Positions 6,068 to 11,271 of a stretch of DNA of 11,271 nucleotides are shown piece by piece; the stretch's first letter is position 1, and the number at the start of each line of letters is the position of its first letter. The notes beneath the pieces were generated by a model. It was not told the origin of the DNA. It did not search any database and worked only from the letters and a program-made list of their open reading frames with translations. This DNA is from Methanomethylovorans sp. (GTDB lineage: Archaea > Halobacteriota > Methanosarcinia > Methanosarcinales > Methanosarcinaceae). Both the position numbers and the translations under genes were made by a program. The stretch is from assembly GCA_020854785.1 (NCBI GenBank), contig JAHFZE010000214.1, positions 1-11,271 on the forward strand, written 5' to 3'.

Positions 6068-6295
6068 GAAGGTTATTGTACCCTAATATCATTTGAAATT
6101 CGTGGTCTGCCTAAGTGGCGTTATGCTACTACAACAGCAATTTTCAAAGGGTTGGAATATCGGCACTTCAGGATTCGAGTCCATAACCCCCCTGATAACT
6201 CTGACATTGTGGATACTTGCAGTTACATTCATGAAGAAGTGTGTCAAGTGATCCAAAATGACCTGTCGAACCCTCAGGAAGAAAATCTGAAGTAA
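6068..6295 (+). pseudogene. Possible gene remnant (open frame with no usable start)
   Basis: The frame ending at TAA 6293-6295 stays open for 75 codons after a TAG at 6065. The text reads like real protein: GLPKWRYATTTAIFKGLEY near the middle, VHNPPDNSDIVDTC, then an acidic, polar end QNDLSNPQEENLK typical of a true C-terminus. There is no ATG or GTG early in the frame, only ATA/ATT codons or an internal TTG, and the region begins right after a T-run. I read it as the surviving C-terminal part of a broken gene, or as a gene with an unusual start. It ends 20 bases before the methyltransferase at 6316. The family is not recognised. A second, overlapping frame from the ATG at 6123 (42 codons) is the less likely reading. 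Confidence 0.3.
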
Positions 6296-6315
6296 TATGA
6301 ATTGAATTTCTCATC

Positions 6316-7014
6316 ATGTCAGATCTGCAACCTTCCCTTAATTCTACTCCTCATTTGCCCGAAGATTACGACAGCCATGTAGCAAAAGTGATTCCTTATT
6401 ACTCTTCGATTCATAAGGAAGTCATCAATCTTGTCAGGGCACTGCCTACACCTCATATATGGCTGGACACAGGTTGTGGAACAGGGTCTCTAGTTAAAAA
6501 AGCGATGCAAGAGTTTCCAGAGACCAGATTTTTGTTACTGGACCCTTCTGAAAGCATGCTTCAGCAAGCGCAGGTAAAACTATCAGGCTGCCTTGCAGAA
6601 AGGCTTGAATTCATGCAACCTTCTCCCACACAGGACCTTAAATGGGAGCATAGCGATAAACCAGATGTAATAACTGCTATCCAATGTCATCATTATCTAT
6701 GTGCTGAAGAGAGGGCCAAAGCAACAAAAGTGTGCTATGACCTCTTAAAAGAAGAGGGGGTTTACATAACATTTGAGAATATCCGACCTCTCACAGAAGC
6801 AGGTATCGTTGTTGGAAAGCAATACTGGGGCAATTTCCAGTTGTCCATGGGGAAAAGCCAGGAAGAAGTGGATAAACACCTTGCCCGCCTCGATGTGGAA
6901 TATTTTCCCATCACAATTGAAGACCATCTCAGGTCATTGAAGGAAGCTGGTTTCAGGACCGTGGAAATACTATGGTATTCCTACATGCAGGCTGGATTTT
7001 ATTGCATAAAGTAA
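6316..7014 (+). CDS. Class I SAM-dependent methyltransferase, CmoA-like
   Basis: A 232-residue soluble methyltransferase. Motif I is WLDTGCGTGSL at 49-59, the acidic residue for the SAM ribose is D76 in LLLDPSESM, and the post-II/IV region is DVITAIQCHHYL near 116-127. A C-terminal lid, IEDHLRSLKEAGFRTVEILW, is typical of small-molecule or tRNA-wobble (CmoA-type) relatives. The overall order resembles Methyltransf_25 or Methyltransf_12 members; the substrate is unknown and the CmoA likeness is only by shape. An in-frame TGA at 6298-6300 makes the ATG at 6316 the only normal start. There is no ribosome site before it, so it may be leaderless or depend on the frame ending 20 bases upstream. It converges on the amidotransferase gene with a 38-base gap. 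Confidence 0.86.
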   Translation: MSDLQPSLNSTPHLPEDYDSHVAKVIPYYSSIHKEVINLVRALPTPHIWLDTGCGTGSLVKKAMQEFPETRFLLLDPSESMLQQAQVKLSGCLAERLEFMQPSPTQDLKWEHSDKPDVITAIQCHHYLCAEERAKATKVCYDLLKEEGVYITFENIRPLTEAGIVVGKQYWGNFQLSMGKSQEEVDKHLARLDVEYFPITIEDHLRSLKEAGFRTVEILWYSYMQAGFYCIK

Positions 7015-7052
7015 TATCCTGAACTTTTCCATAACATCGATCTTTCTTTACT

Positions 7053-7760
7053 CTACAGTATCCCTGCTGTCCTTAAAAAATTGGTGAATACTTTTTTCGA
7101 GTTGCTTTCGTATTCCTCTCTTAAGGCAACATGGTCACGCTTTACTTCTTCAGCTGAGAGCTGTTTCAGGTCATCGTCTTCAACCAGCCACGTATCCAGC
7201 ATGGTTGCTGTCAGTTCCAGATGCCCCTGGAATCCGTAGGCATTTTTCCCGACTTTGACCACTTGGTTACGGCAATGCTTTCCCGTAGCCAGCAGCTGCA
7301 TGTCATCTGTAGGTTCCACTGTTTCCCCGTGCAGGTGGAATATGGGTAATGTTGTTTCCAGTCCTTCAAAGATTGGGTCTTTCTTACCTGCCGGTGTAAG
7401 TTCCAGAGAGAACCTTTTTCCCTGCAGGTCCTTCCATCCTACTTCTTTTATGGGGTTCCTTATGACCCTGCCACCACAGGCTTTAACGAGAGCCTGCATG
7501 CCAAGACATATCCCCAGATACGGCACTTCTGCTCTTACGGCCTGTTCTGTTGAGGCGATCTCCTGCTGCATTGCCTTTGTCGTGTCGTTTGCACTGGCCG
7601 GACCCCCCATTACTATCAGCGTTTCATGTTCCGTGGGATCAGGGATCTCTTCGCCATGTTCGATTTCAACGATCCTATATTCTATGCCATTGTTCTCGAG
7701 TATTTCTCCGAGGGTTCCGGGCCCCTCTCTGGCACAATTCTTGACGATCAGGACTGTCAT
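7053..7760 (-). CDS. Class I glutamine amidotransferase (GuaA N-terminal-like)
   Basis: A 235-residue protein that should hydrolyse glutamine to ammonia, or act as a related gamma-glutamyl hydrolase. The nucleophile elbow GICLGMQ has C85, and the oxyanion strand region MGGPAS is at 51-56. FHLHGE at 141-146 follows the usual order, and the catalytic pair H180/E182 is in GFQGHLE (usual form HPE). No synthetase domain is attached, so it resembles stand-alone GMP-synthase-like amidotransferases whose acceptor is unclear. The ATG at 7760 is preferred over an in-frame ATG at 7796. Family members start near this strand (MTVLIVKN), and a TATA box (CATATATC, 7791 to 7784) sits 27 bases upstream of it, so the longer version would place the TATA box inside the gene. 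No ribosome site is present, which suggests a leaderless message. Confidence 0.88.
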   Translation of the reverse strand: MTVLIVKNCAREGPGTLGEILENNGIEYRIVEIEHGEEIPDPTEHETLIVMGGPASANDTTKAMQQEIASTEQAVRAEVPYLGICLGMQALVKACGGRVIRNPIKEVGWKDLQGKRFSLELTPAGKKDPIFEGLETTLPIFHLHGETVEPTDDMQLLATGKHCRNQVVKVGKNAYGFQGHLELTATMLDTWLVEDDDLKQLSAEEVKRDHVALREEYESNSKKVFTNFLRTAGIL

Positions 7761-7783
7761 GGATAAATTAGGAGTTTTGAAAA

Positions 7784-7791
7784 GATATATG
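7784..7791. promoter_or_regulatory. TATA box between the amidotransferase gene and the plus-strand hairpin, possibly bidirectional
   Basis: CATATATC on the minus strand (GATATATG on the plus) is centred about 27 bases from the amidotransferase ATG at 7760, right for leaderless transcription. Because the box is nearly symmetrical, direction depends on the BRE. The plus strand has the better one (TGAAAA at 7778-7783) and would give a transcript starting near 7813. Confidence 0.45.
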
Positions 7792-7854
7792 TGCATCGCC
7801 AGGTTCTCAAAAAACGGAAGTGTCAGAACAGGAACAAAAGAGATAATGCTGAAG

Positions 7855-7893
7855 GGTTCCTTTCCTCTGTATCAAGGGGAAAGGAACCTTTTT
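7855..7893 (+). terminator. Strong stem-loop with T-tract on the plus strand
   Basis: GGTTCCTTTCC (7855-7865) and GGAAAGGAACC (7878-7888) form a perfect 11-base stem with a 12-base loop, followed directly by TTTTT (7889-7893) and another T-run shortly after. This is the form of an intrinsic terminator for a plus-strand transcript. No plus-strand gene precedes it closely: the nearest, at 6316-7014, is separated by the whole amidotransferase gene. It may therefore end a small RNA. Confidence 0.5.
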
Positions 7894-7918
7894 CCGTTTT
7901 TAGGCATTTTTGCCAGCC

Positions 7919-7947
7919 ATCATCGTACCACCGATGATCTCGTACCA
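7919..7947. repeat. Inverted repeat with overlapping direct repeat
   Basis: ATCATCG (7919-7925) and CGATGAT (7932-7938) are perfect 7-base arms with a 6-base loop. TCGTACCA occurs at 7923-7930 and again at 7940-7947, 17 bases apart. It could be an RNA hairpin or a protein site. Confidence 0.3.
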
Positions 7948-8106
7948 ACCAACCTTGTTTGGGATTTATCCTTGCCTCAGCAATACAACCTTTGTTATTC
8001 AATTATTTAAATTTTTCTTCACTTTGGTATATACTAATTCTAATTATGATGAGGTGCTTTTGTTCCCATAACTTTTTTTAGATGAACTCTTAAACCACGT
8101 TTCTTT

Positions 8107-8643
8107 TTATTTTATATTATCTGTAATATTGTGTAAAGCACCCGAGTACATTTCAAAAGCTGTCTGATTGTAACACACCAGGATTACTTCGTTAATAGTG
8201 TTCACTTCTGTGAGGAAATCCCACACGGACCAAACAGCGATGCCTGCAGCCCTCTCTACAGGAAAACCATAAGCTCCTATACTTATTCCCGGGAACGCAA
8301 TAGATCTTACTTTATATTGCTGTGCAAGTTTCAGGGAACTTCGGTATGCACGACAGAGCATTTTGTCCTCTCCATGCATACCTCCTCTCCATAAGGGTCC
8401 TACAGTGTGTATCACCCATTTTGCAGGCAGGTTGTACCCTCTGGTGATCCTCGCCTCTCCGGTGGGGCATCCTCCAAGCTTACGGCACTCTTCAAGCAGT
8501 TCCGGGCCAGCTGCCTGATGGATCGCTCCGTCCACGCCGCCCCCGCCAAGCAAAGAATTATTAGCTGCATTAACGATGGCATCGACCTGCTGTGTCACTA
8601 TGTCATCCATTATTACCAAGATCCGTTCAGCTATTTCCATCAT
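8107..8643 (-). CDS. Macrodomain protein (ADP-ribose / O-acetyl-ADP-ribose binding or hydrolase)
   Basis: A 178-residue single-domain protein of the MacroD/YmdB type, expected to bind ADP-ribose and probably to remove it or deacetylate O-acetyl-ADP-ribose. The ligand loop [20 protein letters not shown] at 20-39 is nearly canonical, followed by [37 protein letters not shown] lies at about 61-83, and the phosphate loop [11 protein letters not shown] at 118-128 corresponds to the usual PAISTGVYGYP. The GDIT motif is replaced by DDIV (13-16). The ATG at 8643 is chosen over an in-frame ATG at 8721: AAGGAG lies 7 bases upstream, the domain begins here, and a TATA box (TTTATATG, 8704 to 8697) falls inside the longer form. 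An ATG at 8640 is equally possible. It diverges from the PepD gene. Confidence 0.9.
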   Translation of the reverse strand: MMEIAERILVIMDDIVTQQVDAIVNAANNSLLGGGGVDGAIHQAAGPELLEECRKLGGCPTGEARITRGYNLPAKWVIHTVGPLWRGGMHGEDKMLCRAYRSSLKLAQQYKVRSIAFPGISIGAYGFPVERAAGIAVWSVWDFLTEVNTINEVILVCYNQTAFEMYSGALHNITDNIK

Positions 8644-8696
8644 AGTGATGCTCCTTGTTCTCTCCTTATCCTTTGCATATAGTTTAGGACCCTGTG

Positions 8697-8704
8697 CATA
8701 TAAA
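8697..8704 (-). promoter_or_regulatory. TATA box of the macrodomain gene
   Basis: TTTATATG on the minus strand, centred about 57 bases before the ATG at 8643. Transcription should start near 8674, leaving a leader of about 30 bases that carries the AAGGAG ribosome site (and a second AAGGAG at 8667 to 8662). Confidence 0.55.
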
Positions 8705-8717
8705 TCCAGGTGGATTT
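8702..8717. promoter_or_regulatory. Palindromic operator candidate at the macrodomain promoter
   Basis: AAATCCAGGTGGATTT has perfect 7-base arms (AAATCCA and TGGATTT) with a 2-base centre. It overlaps the upstream edge of the TATA box and covers the BRE position of the macrodomain promoter, so a bound regulator would block TBP/TFB. It also lies in the divergent spacer facing the PepD gene. Confidence 0.4.
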
Positions 8718-8720
8718 GCA

Positions 8721-8739
8721 TGATCGATGTACATGATCA
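8721..8739. repeat. Second near-palindrome in the divergent spacer
   Basis: TGATCGATGTACATGATCA has TGATC and GATCA ends and a central ATGTACAT palindrome, out of register by half a base. It lies between the two divergent starts, 41 bases before the PepD ATG. Confidence 0.25.
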
Positions 8740-8779
8740 ATGTGTATGGTAAAATACTAATAAAGGCAATAATCATTTT

Positions 8780-10222
8780 ATGGACCAGCGTACACAAAGC
8801 ATTCTTTCTATATTCGAACAGATCAGCAGCATTCCACGGTGTTCCAAACATGAGGAGCGCATAGCTAACTGGCTCAAGGAATGGGCGTTATCCCATGGAC
8901 TCAGTTTCAAGTTCGATAGCGTTAATAATGTAGTGATCACTGTTCCGCCGTCTCCTGGCTACGAGAGATCACCCTCGGTGGTCATTCAGGGCCACATGGA
9001 CATGGTATGTGAGAAAGCCGAGTCATCAATTCATGATTTTAGCAAGGACCCTATTAAGCTGGTCTATGATGGTGACTGGCTGAGGGCTGACGGCACTACG
9101 CTGGGTGCTGATAACGGCATTGCTCTGGCCATGGCTCTCGAACTTGCCCAGGATAGGACGATCGCTCACCCTCTTCTGGAATTGCTCTTTACTGTGGATG
9201 AAGAAACCTCAATGCAGGGTGTCAATGCCCTGACCCCTGACTTCATTTCAGGGAAGGTCTTCCTTAACCTTGATTCGGAGGAAGACGGCGTTTTCATCGT
9301 AGGCTGTGCAGGCGGTATCACTACCCGAATTGAGATGAGCATAGACCATATTCCTGTTCCGGGGTCTTATAGCATCTGCAGACTCATTGCAGAGGGCATG
9401 GCTGGTGGTCACTCTGGTGTGGATATTCACGAAAAGAGGGCAAATGCTAACAAGGTGGTTGCGGCTGCTATTGAAAAACTGCTGGGTCAAAATATAATGC
9501 TGATATCTGTCGATGGGGGCAAAGCCCACAATGCTATTCCCCGATACTCACAGGCTGTCCTGGCCTATCCAGGGGACAGCTTCGAAGAAATAAGATCAAT
9601 TATTGCACAGCTGCAAAGTGAGCTGCGCTTAGAATATGCTGACAGAGAACCTGGATTGACCCTGAGGATCGAAAAGGTGAAATTTGATGATAAGCTGCAA
9701 GCTATTTCTCCCGGCACTGCAGCGAAACTTGTCGGGTTGCTGCTTTCTCTGCCACATGGTGTTGCTTCCATGTCAGCTGATCTGCCGGACCTTGTCGAGA
9801 CATCCAGCAACCTTGCTACTGTAAAAACATCACAGGACAGTATCACCATTGTCACAAGCCAGAGAAGTTCTGACATGGAAAAACTTGCACATCTTACTGA
9901 GAGAATAAATGCGCTGGCCAGATCAGCCGGGGCAACGGTGCTTAACAGTGAAGGTTATCCTTCGTGGAAGCCGGACATGAGGTCTCCCCTGCTGCAGCAA
10001 TGTAAGGAAGCATATTCTTCAGTTTGCTGCGAAGATCCCAGGATAGAGGTGATACATGCCGGTCTTGAATGTGCCGTCATCGGGTCTAAGTTCGTGGGTC
10101 TGGATATGATCTCGTTCGGACCTACCATAAAGAACCCCCATTCACCGGATGAGCGGCTCTATATCCCTTCAGTGTCACGGACATGGGAGGTCCTTGTAGC
10201 GCTGCTTGCTTCTTTCAGGTGA
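8780..10222 (+). CDS. pepD: Aminoacyl-histidine dipeptidase (M20C, PepD family)
   Basis: A 480-residue cytoplasmic metallopeptidase that splits Xaa-His and other dipeptides. Two metal sites are intact: H72 and D74 in GHMDMVCEK, the bridging D111 in GADNG, the catalytic E141 and metal E142 in DEET, D165 in LNLDSEED, and the late histidine H454 in NPHSPDERL. The middle part, from about 185 to 380, including AGGHSGVDIHEKRANAN, is the dimerisation/lid domain inserted in M20 enzymes. Length equals the usual 480-490 residues, so it is complete. No clear ribosome site precedes the ATG; an AT-rich AAAATACT about 24 bases upstream could give a leaderless message. It shares a divergent spacer with the macrodomain gene and is followed on the same strand, 52 bases on, by the TudS-like gene. 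The family call is very secure. Confidence 0.95.
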   Translation: MDQRTQSILSIFEQISSIPRCSKHEERIANWLKEWALSHGLSFKFDSVNNVVITVPPSPGYERSPSVVIQGHMDMVCEKAESSIHDFSKDPIKLVYDGDWLRADGTTLGADNGIALAMALELAQDRTIAHPLLELLFTVDEETSMQGVNALTPDFISGKVFLNLDSEEDGVFIVGCAGGITTRIEMSIDHIPVPGSYSICRLIAEGMAGGHSGVDIHEKRANANKVVAAAIEKLLGQNIMLISVDGGKAHNAIPRYSQAVLAYPGDSFEEIRSIIAQLQSELRLEYADREPGLTLRIEKVKFDDKLQAISPGTAAKLVGLLLSLPHGVASMSADLPDLVETSSNLATVKTSQDSITIVTSQRSSDMEKLAHLTERINALARSAGATVLNSEGYPSWKPDMRSPLLQQCKEAYSSVCCEDPRIEVIHAGLECAVIGSKFVGLDMISFGPTIKNPHSPDERLYIPSVSRTWEVLVALLASFR

Positions 10223-10262
10223 TATTTTATACTTTCTGACAGTAAATACTACTAAGGATAAA

Positions 10263-10271
10263 AGAGGGGAG
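10263..10271 (+). promoter_or_regulatory. Ribosome binding site of the TudS-like gene
   Basis: AGAGGGGAG ends 3 bases before the ATG at 10275. This decides the start: the in-frame ATG at 10206 overlaps the end of pepD, has no such site, and adds 23 residues that do not look like the family. Confidence 0.65.
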
Positions 10272-10274
10272 TCT

Positions 10275-11249
10275 ATGAGAAAATTTCCAAAGCCTATAGT
10301 GGTAGTTAGCAGATGTCTGGAATTCGATAAGGTACGGTATGATGGTCAGGTGATACATTCCCGCATCGTCAGGGACCTGGAGCCGTTCGTTGACTTCATT
10401 AAAGTGTGCCCGGAAGTGGAGATCGGGCTCGGGGTGCCGCGGGAGACCATCCGGATAGTGCGTAAGGATGGATCTTACAGGCTCGTTCAGCCAGCCACCG
10501 GTGAAGACCTCACGGACAGGATGAACTCTTTCACCGAGGGTTTCATAGAGGATCTGCAGGAAGTGGATGGTTTTATATTCAAGTCCAAATCCCCGACCAT
10601 TGGGCTTCGCAACATCAAGATATATGCAGGCGTGGAGAACGCGCCGGTGGTGGAAAGGGGTACTGGTTTCTTTGCAGGGAAACTACTGGAAAGGTATCCG
10701 GGCTATCCTCTGGAAGAGGAGGACAGGCTGCGCAATACCAGGATAAGGCAGCATTACCTCACTCATCTGTATACATTTGCAGATATGAGGAAGCTCAAAG
10801 AGTCTGCAAGCATGGAGGATGTGCAGGATTTCCTGAACAGGAACGAATTCCTTTTTCTTGCATATAACAAAGAAATTCAGGCGAAGATGTTCGGATTGGT
10901 GCAGGATGGCTCAAAGTCAATTGACAAAATACTGGAAGAACTTGAGTCCCTGCTGAAACAGTTGATGGTAAGGCCACCGGACCATGAGGCTAACATAAAG
11001 GCCTCAAGGGCAATGTTCCAGTCGATAGCTGCTGATGTGTCGGAGAAGGAAAAGCAGTTCTTTGAGGCTGTGCTTGGCCGTTACGAGCAGAACAAGATCT
11101 GTTTCAGCACGGTTCTGGAATTGCTGAAACTGCATGTGCTTATGTCCGGCAGGGACCCTGCATATCATTCATTCCTACTGCCTTATCCCGAAGAGCTTAT
11201 AATGGAAGTGGATGAGGACAGGGACAAGGACTTCTGGAAGCAGGGCTGA
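10275..11249 (+). CDS. TudS-like (DUF523) and DUF1722 fusion protein, variant cluster site
   Basis: A 324-residue two-domain protein. Residues about 5-155 are DUF523/TudS (VVVSRCLEFDKVRYDG, then KVCPEVEIGLGVPRETIRI). Residues about 165-315 are DUF1722/YbgA (FLAYNKEIQAKMFGLV, DPAYHSFLLPYPEELI). DUF523 proteins characterised as TudS remove sulfur from thiouracil with a three-cysteine [4Fe-4S] cluster; I recall that fused TudS-DUF1722 proteins (RudS) act on 4-thiouridine in tRNA. Here C14 and C45 are present. The third position, usually a cysteine in an SPSCG motif, is isoleucine (KSPTIG, I109), and the only other cysteine is C276 in the second domain. A desulfidase role is therefore uncertain. 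It follows pepD by 52 bases with a strong ribosome site. The domain call is secure. Confidence 0.85.
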   Translation: MRKFPKPIVVVSRCLEFDKVRYDGQVIHSRIVRDLEPFVDFIKVCPEVEIGLGVPRETIRIVRKDGSYRLVQPATGEDLTDRMNSFTEGFIEDLQEVDGFIFKSKSPTIGLRNIKIYAGVENAPVVERGTGFFAGKLLERYPGYPLEEEDRLRNTRIRQHYLTHLYTFADMRKLKESASMEDVQDFLNRNEFLFLAYNKEIQAKMFGLVQDGSKSIDKILEELESLLKQLMVRPPDHEANIKASRAMFQSIAADVSEKEKQFFEAVLGRYEQNKICFSTVLELLKLHVLMSGRDPAYHSFLLPYPEELIMEVDEDRDKDFWKQG

Positions 11250-11253
11250 TCTC

Positions 11254-11271
11254 ATGGATGAATTACAGGAA
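11254..11271 (+). CDS. Possible start of the next gene (first 6 codons)
   Basis: An ATG 4 bases after the TudS-like stop opens MDELQE and runs off the window. The close spacing suggests an operon. No good ribosome site is seen, so the start is unsure. In bacteria DUF1722 genes are often next to DNA photolyase genes; six codons cannot show whether that is so here. Confidence 0.3.

Larger units (their letters stand above)
7761..8106 (+). other. Spacer with hairpins and T-runs, no protein gene seen
   Basis: About 346 bases between two minus-strand genes. It contains the TATA box at 7784-7791, a strong stem-loop with T-tract (7855-7893), a second inverted repeat with a direct repeat (7919-7947), and several plus-strand T-runs (near 7896, 7906, 8010, 8071-8077 and 8101-8112). 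The T-runs lie on the strand with no known gene, so plus-strand transcription that is ended here is a fair suspicion. A plus-strand frame across 7255-8010 is antisense to the amidotransferase and is not a gene. Confidence 0.4.

Noticed and set aside
6101..6190. tRNA-like text (ggattcgagtcc resembles a T-arm)
   Set aside because: No matching acceptor stem, D-arm or anticodon stem can be laid out around it, and the same bases form a long open protein frame.
7255..8010. 251-codon plus-strand frame
   Set aside because: It lies antisense to the amidotransferase, whose catalytic motifs are intact; its product has no domain features and runs into the hairpin/T-run region.
8407..8682. 91-codon plus-strand frame
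   Set aside because: Antisense to the macrodomain ligand-binding loop region.
10206..10274. 23-residue N-terminal extension of the TudS-like protein
   Set aside because: It overlaps the end of pepD, lacks a ribosome site, and the ATG at 10275 has a strong one.
1..11271. CRISPR array, insertion sequence, integrase or phage genes
   Set aside because: No regularly spaced repeats, transposase or integrase motifs, or terminal inverted repeats were seen in either strand.

Overview
The window looks like chromosomal DNA of a methanogenic archaeon, most likely of the methylotrophic Methanosarcinales (Methanolobus- or Methanosarcina-like). This rests on archaeal TATA boxes (TTATATAA, TTTATATG) about 22-30 bp upstream of starts, some apparently leaderless and some with purine-rich ribosome binding sites. 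It also rests on moderate-to-low GC with very AT-rich spacers, and on gene content: an SSS symporter with a micro-protein partner, a stand-alone 2[4Fe-4S] ferredoxin, a TudS/DUF1722 fusion and small zinc-ribbon proteins. The genus assignment is inference. I see no rRNA, tRNA, CRISPR array or insertion sequence.

Layout. 1-1027 (minus): an SSS-family symporter running off the left edge, preceded by and overlapping a 40-residue membrane micro-protein. 1028-1266: leader and two hairpins. 1267-2136 (minus): a SAM methyltransferase with an unrecognised N-terminal part. 2434-3408 (plus): a six-helix voltage-sensor K+ channel followed 21 bp later by a small ferredoxin. 3794-3973 (plus): a 59-residue C2C2 zinc ribbon. 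3974-4480: AT-rich spacer holding the frameshifted start of a secreted-protein gene. 4481-5689 (plus): an AT-rich, processive-type membrane glycosyltransferase. 5846-6046 (plus): a short secreted acidic protein with a near-leaderless promoter. 6068-6295: an open frame without a normal start, probably a gene remnant. 6316-7014 (plus): a second, CmoA-like methyltransferase. 7053-7760 (minus): a class I glutamine amidotransferase. 7761-8106: a spacer with a strong hairpin/T-tract on the plus strand that no annotated gene explains. 8107-8643 (minus): a macrodomain protein. 8780-10222 (plus): a PepD-type aminoacyl-histidine dipeptidase. 10275-11249 (plus): a TudS(DUF523)-DUF1722 protein that lacks one of the expected cluster cysteines. 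The first codons of another gene may begin at 11254.

Functionally this is mostly housekeeping and envelope material in short transcription units, not one obvious defence or biosynthetic island. The middle (about 2.2-6.3 kb) is the accessory-like part: it is more AT-rich, has long spacers, orphan small genes and two probable gene remnants. The right part (7.0-11.27 kb) has higher GC and tighter spacing.

The observations most worth following are the missing third cysteine in the TudS-like protein, a possible small RNA divergent from the amidotransferase gene, the palindrome next to the macrodomain TATA box, and the micro-protein/symporter pair. I do not see convincing evidence of a wholly new system. 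Several starts are moved inward from the longest open frame (amidotransferase, macrodomain, TudS-like) because of ribosome-site or TATA spacing.
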